The notes under the pieces were generated by a model, which made no database searches, had not been told where the DNA came from, and saw nothing but the letters and a program-made list of their open reading frames with translations. A stretch of DNA of 64,000 nt from the NCBI GenBank assembly GCA_016744015.1, contig JADGFD010000005.1:130208-194207 (forward strand). The letters run 5' to 3'. The position numbers and the translations under genes were made by a program. This DNA is from Paracoccaceae bacterium (GTDB taxonomy: Bacteria > Pseudomonadota > Alphaproteobacteria > Rhodobacterales > Rhodobacteraceae). Below are positions 59,579-64,000 of the stretch, one piece after another. Numbering within the stretch: position 1 is the first letter of the stretch; every line of letters begins with the position of its first letter.

Positions 59579-60135
59579 TGCGTTTTTTGCTTTTCGGGCT
59601 GGTTATAGCCCTCGCAGCCTGTGAAACAACCCAAGGCCCGCTGGCCAATAACCGCGAAGGCATAGCCCCACCCCGCGGCACGCAAACGGTCACCGAAGCG
59701 GTGGACGGGCTCATCGTTGGCCATCGGCTTATGGCCTCAGGTGAGTTCCAGCTAGCGCTTGATGCCTATTCCCGCGCCGCCGCAGACCACGGGCTAAATG
59801 CCGATGTGCTCAGTGCCATTGGCTCAGCCAATATGAACCTTGGCCGCCTGAACCAAGCCGAAAAATTCCTGCGCCGCGCTGTGCTGAAAGACCCTGATTT
59901 TGTGCCAGCATGGAATAATCTTGGCGTGACCCAGATAAACTCGGGCCAATATATTGACGCCCGCTCCAGCTTTCAGCGGGCATTTGCGCTAGATAACGGC
60001 GATTCTGAGGAAATCCGGCAAAATCTGATCTTGGCAAACCGGCTGGTTGCGGAAAATTCGGCGGAAATCCCCGAACAATTCAATTTCTTGCTGGTCCGGC
60101 GGGGCAATGGGCGCTATCTGTTACTTGGGCAGTAA
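59578..60135 (+). CDS. tadD: TPR lipoprotein TadD-like (first)
   Basis: The 185-residue protein starts at GTG 59578 and overlaps tadC's stop. The lipoprotein signal ends in LAAC (Cys about 15). Tetratricopeptide repeats occupy about 48-150 (SGEFQLALDAYSRAAADHG, LGRLNQAEKFLRRAVLKDP, SGQYIDARSSFQRAFALD). TadD is a pilotin-like factor for the secretin. A second, longer TPR lipoprotein follows. Confidence 0.9.
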   Translation: MRFLLFGLVIALAACETTQGPLANNREGIAPPRGTQTVTEAVDGLIVGHRLMASGEFQLALDAYSRAAADHGLNADVLSAIGSANMNLGRLNQAEKFLRRAVLKDPDFVPAWNNLGVTQINSGQYIDARSSFQRAFALDNGDSEEIRQNLILANRLVAENSAEIPEQFNFLLVRRGNGRYLLLGQ

Positions 60136-60150
60136 AATAACGGGGATAAG

Positions 60151-61017
60151 ATGCAAAGCACAAAATTCACCCTTCAGGCAAGCCTCCTCCTTTCAGCCAG
60201 TATTCTGGCTGGATGTGGCGGAGAAATCACCGACGCAGATCGCGCGCTTCCGGGCGGCGATCTTAACGTGCTGGATGCCACAGGTATTAGTGAGATCATG
60301 CTTGATTTTGCTGACCCCGAAGAGGCTGTTGCCTATTTCCGAAATTCCGTTGCCCAAGACCCAAGCCGGATAGATTTCAAGCGCGGACTAGCGATTTCGC
60401 TCGGGCGGGCTGGCCAACATGCCGAAGCGGCTTTGATCTACGAAACCATTGAAGAAGCTGGCGAGTTAACCACGGCTGACCGTGTGGCAATGGCCGATGC
60501 TTACATTCGCAATGGTGGTTGGGAGCAAGGCGAAGCTGCGCTCGATGCCATCCCTCCGACCCATGAGACCTATGACCGCTACCGCCTCGAAGCCATTGTG
60601 GCGGACCATAACGAAGAGTGGTCTAAAGCGGATAGCTTTTATGATATCGCACGCGGCCTCACAACGGCCCCGGCCAATACGCTCAACAACTGGGGTTTTT
60701 CAAAGCGCATTCGTGGAGATTTTGAAGACGCCGAAAATCTTTTCCGCCAAGCCCTGCGAGCCGACCCTTCACTTTTCCGCGCCAAGGTTAACCTTGTGCA
60801 AACCCGTGCCATGCGTGGCGAATACCAGCTACCCGTTATTCCGATGAGCGACGAAGAGCGCGCCCTGCTTTATTACGAAGCTGCCAAGGTTGCCGTAAAT
60901 CGTGGCGACCGTGATATTGCCCGAGGCCTGCTGCAAGAAGCGATTGATTTCCATCCTCGCCATTTTGCCGCCGCAACAGACGCCTTACAGGCCCTAAGCT
61001 CCTCCGTAGGCCTATAA
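60151..61017 (+). CDS. TPR lipoprotein TadD-like (second)
   Basis: The 288-residue protein has a lipoprotein signal ending in LAGC (Cys about 22) and several TPR-like repeats (DPEEAVAYFRNSVAQDP, AGQHAEAALIYETIEEAG, RGDFEDAENLFRQALRADP, RGDRDIARGLLQEAIDFHP). Pairing of two TPR lipoproteins is what I recall from Rhodobacterales tad loci. It may help secretin targeting or organise periplasmic parts. It is 3 bp from the prepilin peptidase gene. Confidence 0.87.
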   Translation: MQSTKFTLQASLLLSASILAGCGGEITDADRALPGGDLNVLDATGISEIMLDFADPEEAVAYFRNSVAQDPSRIDFKRGLAISLGRAGQHAEAALIYETIEEAGELTTADRVAMADAYIRNGGWEQGEAALDAIPPTHETYDRYRLEAIVADHNEEWSKADSFYDIARGLTTAPANTLNNWGFSKRIRGDFEDAENLFRQALRADPSLFRAKVNLVQTRAMRGEYQLPVIPMSDEERALLYYEAAKVAVNRGDRDIARGLLQEAIDFHPRHFAAATDALQALSSSVGL

Positions 61018-61020
61018 TTC

Positions 61021-61509
61021 ATGGCAATATGGGCGATTGTTTTTTTGGTCGTAACCTTCCCATTTTGCATTTACGCAACCTGGACAGACCTTAAGTTCCT
61101 GAAAATTCCAAATATCGTGCCCCTCTCGTTGGTGCTCGTTTTCATCGTTGTTGCGCCTTTTGTGCTTACATTTGAAGAATATTGGCGAAGCCTGCTTTAC
61201 GGCCTCATTGCCTTGCTCATCAGCCTCGTGCTTTTTGCCGCGCGGCTTGTGCCTGGCGGAGATCTCAAATTCACCACCGCCATTATCCCGTTTGTGAATA
61301 CCGGTGAGCTTATCAGCTTTGCGATGTTTGTGTCCCTTTGCGCCATACTGGCCGTGTTTACCCACCTCGTTTTTGGCTGGATAGGCCTCGCGCCCAAGCA
61401 CTGGGCCTCATGGGGAAAGGGTGGTTGGAAACGACGGTTTCCCGTAGGGTTTGCCCTTTCAGGCGCGCTGATTGTCTACTTATCGGCGCATATCATTCAG
61501 GGGGCTTAG
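61021..61509 (+). CDS. cpaA: Prepilin peptidase CpaA/TadV
   Basis: The 162-residue polytopic A24-type peptidase has about five helices and two catalytic Asp: one in ATWTDLKFLKIPN (after TM1), the other in LVPGGDLKFTTAI. The second motif is PGGD rather than the usual GGGD. It removes the leader from the Flp pilins. Its 3' end overlaps the opposing membrane-protein gene by 17 bp. Confidence 0.9.
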   Translation: MAIWAIVFLVVTFPFCIYATWTDLKFLKIPNIVPLSLVLVFIVVAPFVLTFEEYWRSLLYGLIALLISLVLFAARLVPGGDLKFTTAIIPFVNTGELISFAMFVSLCAILAVFTHLVFGWIGLAPKHWASWGKGGWKRRFPVGFALSGALIVYLSAHIIQGA

Positions 61510-63214
61510 AGAGGCTGTAAAGCACCATAAGCTCTGAGCGATAGGTTTCCGTTAGCCCATATTCTCCAGCCTCGACTTGCGCCAGCATCGCGGCACGCAA
61601 GTCTGGCTTGGCAGGGCAGAGTGGCACCGCAATAAACCTTGCATCACTCAGGCCAGAGGCATCACCATAATACCACGGAGCCGCACCGGGCACGCGGCCA
61701 ACATCCCCCATCAGCCATAAAAAATTCAGCACATCCGCCACCAAAACCGGCTGGCCACGCACGCCCTCCAGCGCTTCGATCTGGCGCACCATGCCAGCAT
61801 ATTGCGCCACCAGCGTTTTGCTCAGCTTGCAATCAGGAAAGGTATATCCCTCAATAATCAAAGGTTCCAGGTCCGGGCTCAGCGTAGGCCAGCCTTCAAT
61901 CGCCTGTTCGCTAATAATGTCTGAAATCCGCCGCTCCGGCAGCCAAATGTCAGATACATCCCCATTTAACTCCAGCTTGGAAAACCCGTCAGTCTGCGCT
62001 GCAACGGCCACCCGAAAGGGTGTGCCCGCCATGGAGAAAAAGGAGGCAAAAACGAGGGTAAACGATGCCGTAATAAGCGTCAGCCCCCCTTGGCGCGCGG
62101 GCACACCAAACACCGGCTTGGCCTCGGCATCCGGCAGGTTGGCCCAGATATATAACACCAAAAAATGTAGCCATTTGGGGTCATTCCCCCAGTTTTGGTA
62201 GGTGATATAAGCAAATGCCGGTGCCAATAAAAACACCATAAGCCCTTGCTGCATACGCCCAGATTTCCGAAAAATTACCAGCGCAGCAAATAGAATCACA
62301 GTGCTTAGGAGCGTGTGCGGGCTGGCCACAATATCATTAAAACTCGCGCCGGTATTTACCCGCGCAGATTCGGGCCGCGTAACCACCAGAAGGTCATCCA
62401 AATAGGCCAAAAAGAAATCAAGCCCGAGCCAGCCAAGCAGCGCCAGCCCCGTCGCAAGCCCCACCGCCAAAGATTTAATCAACAGCCCACCTCGTTTTTG
62501 CACCAGCAAAATAAAGATAACAATCGGCAGCAGCGGCACAAAAAACGTCATCTTCAGCATGGCCAAAGCTGCCATGATAAGGCCAATAACCAGTGGCGCG
62601 GCCCAAGCCTCGCCCAACATCCGGTGTGGCTTAAACAGAATCGCCACCAACAGCAAAAACGTGAGGCTCCAGCCCCAGCGGTTATAATACATCGAAAGCG
62701 AAATCGTTGAAGACCCGCCGCCGTAAACCACCGCCATCATGGTTACGACCATAACAATGGCAAAATAATAGGCCTGCCCCCGGCTCAGCCGCGTGGCCGC
62801 CAGCCACCAAATAACCGGCAGCATAATTGCCAGCATTGCCGCCTCAGCTAGCAAGGTCGCCTTGCCCACAGAAAGCCCCAGTGCCAAAAATCCGGCGACA
62901 GGGGCAAAACCCAGTATTCCAATCGGAGTCATAAAATCTAAATGCGGCATCTCTCCGCTCGCTATTCGGAGCGAGGCATCAAGCATATGCATCAAATCCC
63001 CTTCATGACCGGTAATCATTAGTTTTGAAGGCAGCATCAGGGCCAAAAGCTCGATGGCAAACAACGCCACCAAAAAAGCCCCGAATTTAAGCGATTGTTT
63101 ATGTGTGATAACCCTGCCCTCCCTAGAATTCTGTGGTAGGGTATAGCACCTAAGCGAAAATTCAAACCGCAAACAGCCACTCTTTTTTCTATCAAAAACA
63201 CTGGCTTGCAACAT
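61493..63214 (-). CDS. Polytopic GT-C-like membrane glycosyltransferase candidate
   Basis: The ATG at 63214 gives 573 residues; other starts are possible. About ten hydrophobic helices lie between residues 43 and 400, with a C-terminal soluble, probably periplasmic domain of about 160 residues. The first long loop after TM1 carries E71 and D73 (HEGDLMHMLDASLRIASGE) then PHLDFMTPIG, an acidic-residue pattern typical of GT-C enzymes that use polyprenyl-phosphate sugars. No family name can be given with certainty. It is convergent with the Tad locus and divergent from the ATPase gene, so it may decorate pili or another surface glycan. Confidence 0.6.
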   Translation of the reverse strand: MLQASVFDRKKSGCLRFEFSLRCYTLPQNSREGRVITHKQSLKFGAFLVALFAIELLALMLPSKLMITGHEGDLMHMLDASLRIASGEMPHLDFMTPIGILGFAPVAGFLALGLSVGKATLLAEAAMLAIMLPVIWWLAATRLSRGQAYYFAIVMVVTMMAVVYGGGSSTISLSMYYNRWGWSLTFLLLVAILFKPHRMLGEAWAAPLVIGLIMAALAMLKMTFFVPLLPIVIFILLVQKRGGLLIKSLAVGLATGLALLGWLGLDFFLAYLDDLLVVTRPESARVNTGASFNDIVASPHTLLSTVILFAALVIFRKSGRMQQGLMVFLLAPAFAYITYQNWGNDPKWLHFLVLYIWANLPDAEAKPVFGVPARQGGLTLITASFTLVFASFFSMAGTPFRVAVAAQTDGFSKLELNGDVSDIWLPERRISDIISEQAIEGWPTLSPDLEPLIIEGYTFPDCKLSKTLVAQYAGMVRQIEALEGVRGQPVLVADVLNFLWLMGDVGRVPGAAPWYYGDASGLSDARFIAVPLCPAKPDLRAAMLAQVEAGEYGLTETYRSELMVLYSLSKPPE

Positions 63215-63268
63215 GGTCTTTCTACGCGTTAAACTAAGGCGATCTTTCACAGAAGGGATATCTCGACA

Positions 63269-64000
63269 ATGCAAACTTCCCCAAAGCCCATGCCCCCCAG
63301 AACACTGGAAGGACTTGGAATCGACGTTACGCTTCTGCGAGAAATCATGCTTAAAACCATGCTGCGGCGCAATCTTGATAATGTGCTGACCATTTCAGAC
63401 GCTATGCGGATTTCTGTGCCGATCACGCAAGAGCTGATCGAAATCACCCGCGAATTTAATATGATAGAAACTCTTGGCGCGTCCCGCTTTGAAGACCCAA
63501 AACAGCTGCGCTACAGGCTGACAGATATGGGCCGCCAAGCCGCGCTTGATGCGCTTTCGCAATCTGAGTATTTTGGCGCGGTGCCCGTGCCACTTGAAGA
63601 ATACACCAAGCAAGTTGAAGCGCAGTCCATTCGAGACGTGGCCGTGGCCAAAGATTCCTTACAAGACAGCATGTCGCATTTGATCATCAATGATCAGATG
63701 CTCGGCCATCTTGGCCCAGCGGTGAATTCTCCGCGCTCGGTGCTGTTTTATGGCCCGCCCGGCAATGGGAAATCCTCCATCGCCGATGGGATCCGCAACG
63801 CCTATCTCGATAATATCTACGTTCCCGAATTCATTGAATATGCGGGCAACGTGATCTCGCTTTATGATCCGCTCATTCATACAAAAATTGAGGAAGAAGA
63901 GCAGGATAAAAGCGCGCTTCGCATTTCAGGTAGTGGCCACGACAAACGCTACATCCTGTGCCGACGGCCCACCGTTATTACCGGCGGTGAGCTTACGATG
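63269..64000 (+). CDS. AAA-type ATPase with N-terminal winged-helix-like region (partial, runs off window)
   Basis: The ATG at 63269 follows AAGGGA. All 244 codons to the window edge are open. The N-terminal 100 residues look like winged-helix repeats (ITQELIEITREFNMIETLG, LRYRLTDMGRQAALDAL). Then comes a P-loop YGPPGNGKSS (161-170). The sensor and Walker B regions lie beyond the edge. I recall ATPases of this type next to Rhodobacterales tad loci; the role is unknown and may be regulatory or chaperone-like. Confidence 0.75.
   Translation, partial: MQTSPKPMPPRTLEGLGIDVTLLREIMLKTMLRRNLDNVLTISDAMRISVPITQELIEITREFNMIETLGASRFEDPKQLRYRLTDMGRQAALDALSQSEYFGAVPVPLEEYTKQVEAQSIRDVAVAKDSLQDSMSHLIINDQMLGHLGPAVNSPRSVLFYGPPGNGKSSIADGIRNAYLDNIYVPEFIEYAGNVISLYDPLIHTKIEEEEQDKSALRISGSGHDKRYILCRRPTVITGGELTM

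Noticed and set aside
1-64000. CRISPR arrays, tRNA or rRNA genes, intact insertion sequences, prophage genes
   Set aside because: None could be recognised by eye on either strand; short RNAs without strong structure could still be missed.

Overview
The window is a typical Alphaproteobacterial chromosome segment, most likely from a member of the Rhodobacterales/Rhodobacteraceae. The grounds are protein families and gene orders: a GcrA cell-cycle regulator, DUF1178, DUF4170 and DUF1244 proteins, a DciA-like DUF721 protein, an EI-Ntr PtsP next to LysC, a RutR-controlled reductive pyrimidine pathway with its own ABC transporter, and a Tad/Flp pilus locus with paired TPR lipoproteins and an OmpA-like protein. 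No rRNA, tRNA, CRISPR array, prophage or intact insertion sequence was found. Genes are tightly packed, with many 1-14 bp overlaps.

Layout. 1-4630: a partial acyltransferase, a decayed ankyrin gene, a sulfatase/phosphodiesterase-type hydrolase and a zinc-ribbon membrane-protein pair. 4703-15750: a pyrimidine/hydantoin catabolic operon on the minus strand (substrate-binding protein, two permeases, ATPase, membrane protein, dihydropyrimidinase, small beta-rich protein, secreted GH114-like protein, carbamoyl-amino-acid amidohydrolase, cupin, omega-aminotransferase). It diverges from two tetR/rutR genes across a 93-bp gap holding two RutR-type palindromes three helical turns apart. 15739-25159: Mrp, then uppS-wza-wzb-wzc (polysaccharide export without local glycosyltransferases), PtsP and LysC. 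25298-35926: mostly housekeeping (GcrA, AlkB, MutY, DciA-like, DsbA-like, LpxK, a degenerate WaaA-like protein, CysQ-like, PmbA). 36302-45716: mixed accessory and metabolic genes (hydrolase, SDR, pyruvate kinase, formylglutamate amidohydrolase, orphan ZnuA, HDAC-family protein, a broken GNAT gene, a terpenoid-cyclase-fold protein).

45997-50553 encodes a flippase-like membrane protein, a DprE1-like FAD oxidase, a DprE2-like SDR and a HAD-UbiA fusion. In mycobacteria such enzymes make polyprenyl-phosphoryl-D-arabinofuranose. The module lies directly beside a Tad pilus locus (50946-61509: two Flp pilins, CpaB, CpaC, OmpA-like, CpaE, CpaF, TadB, TadC, two TPR lipoproteins, CpaA). That locus is followed by a GT-C-like polytopic membrane protein (61493-63214) and a divergent AAA-type ATPase running off the right edge. 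The most interesting hypothesis in the window is that these three blocks form a pilus or surface D-arabinosylation system, comparable in logic to TfpW-dependent type IV pilin arabinosylation in Pseudomonas.

Other notable signals are duplication of the 5' end of the dihydropyrimidinase gene around an inserted small gene, intergenic stem-loop clusters that share a dispersed repeat, and a WaaA-like protein lacking the expected catalytic glutamate. Family names rest on recognition by eye; no database search was possible.
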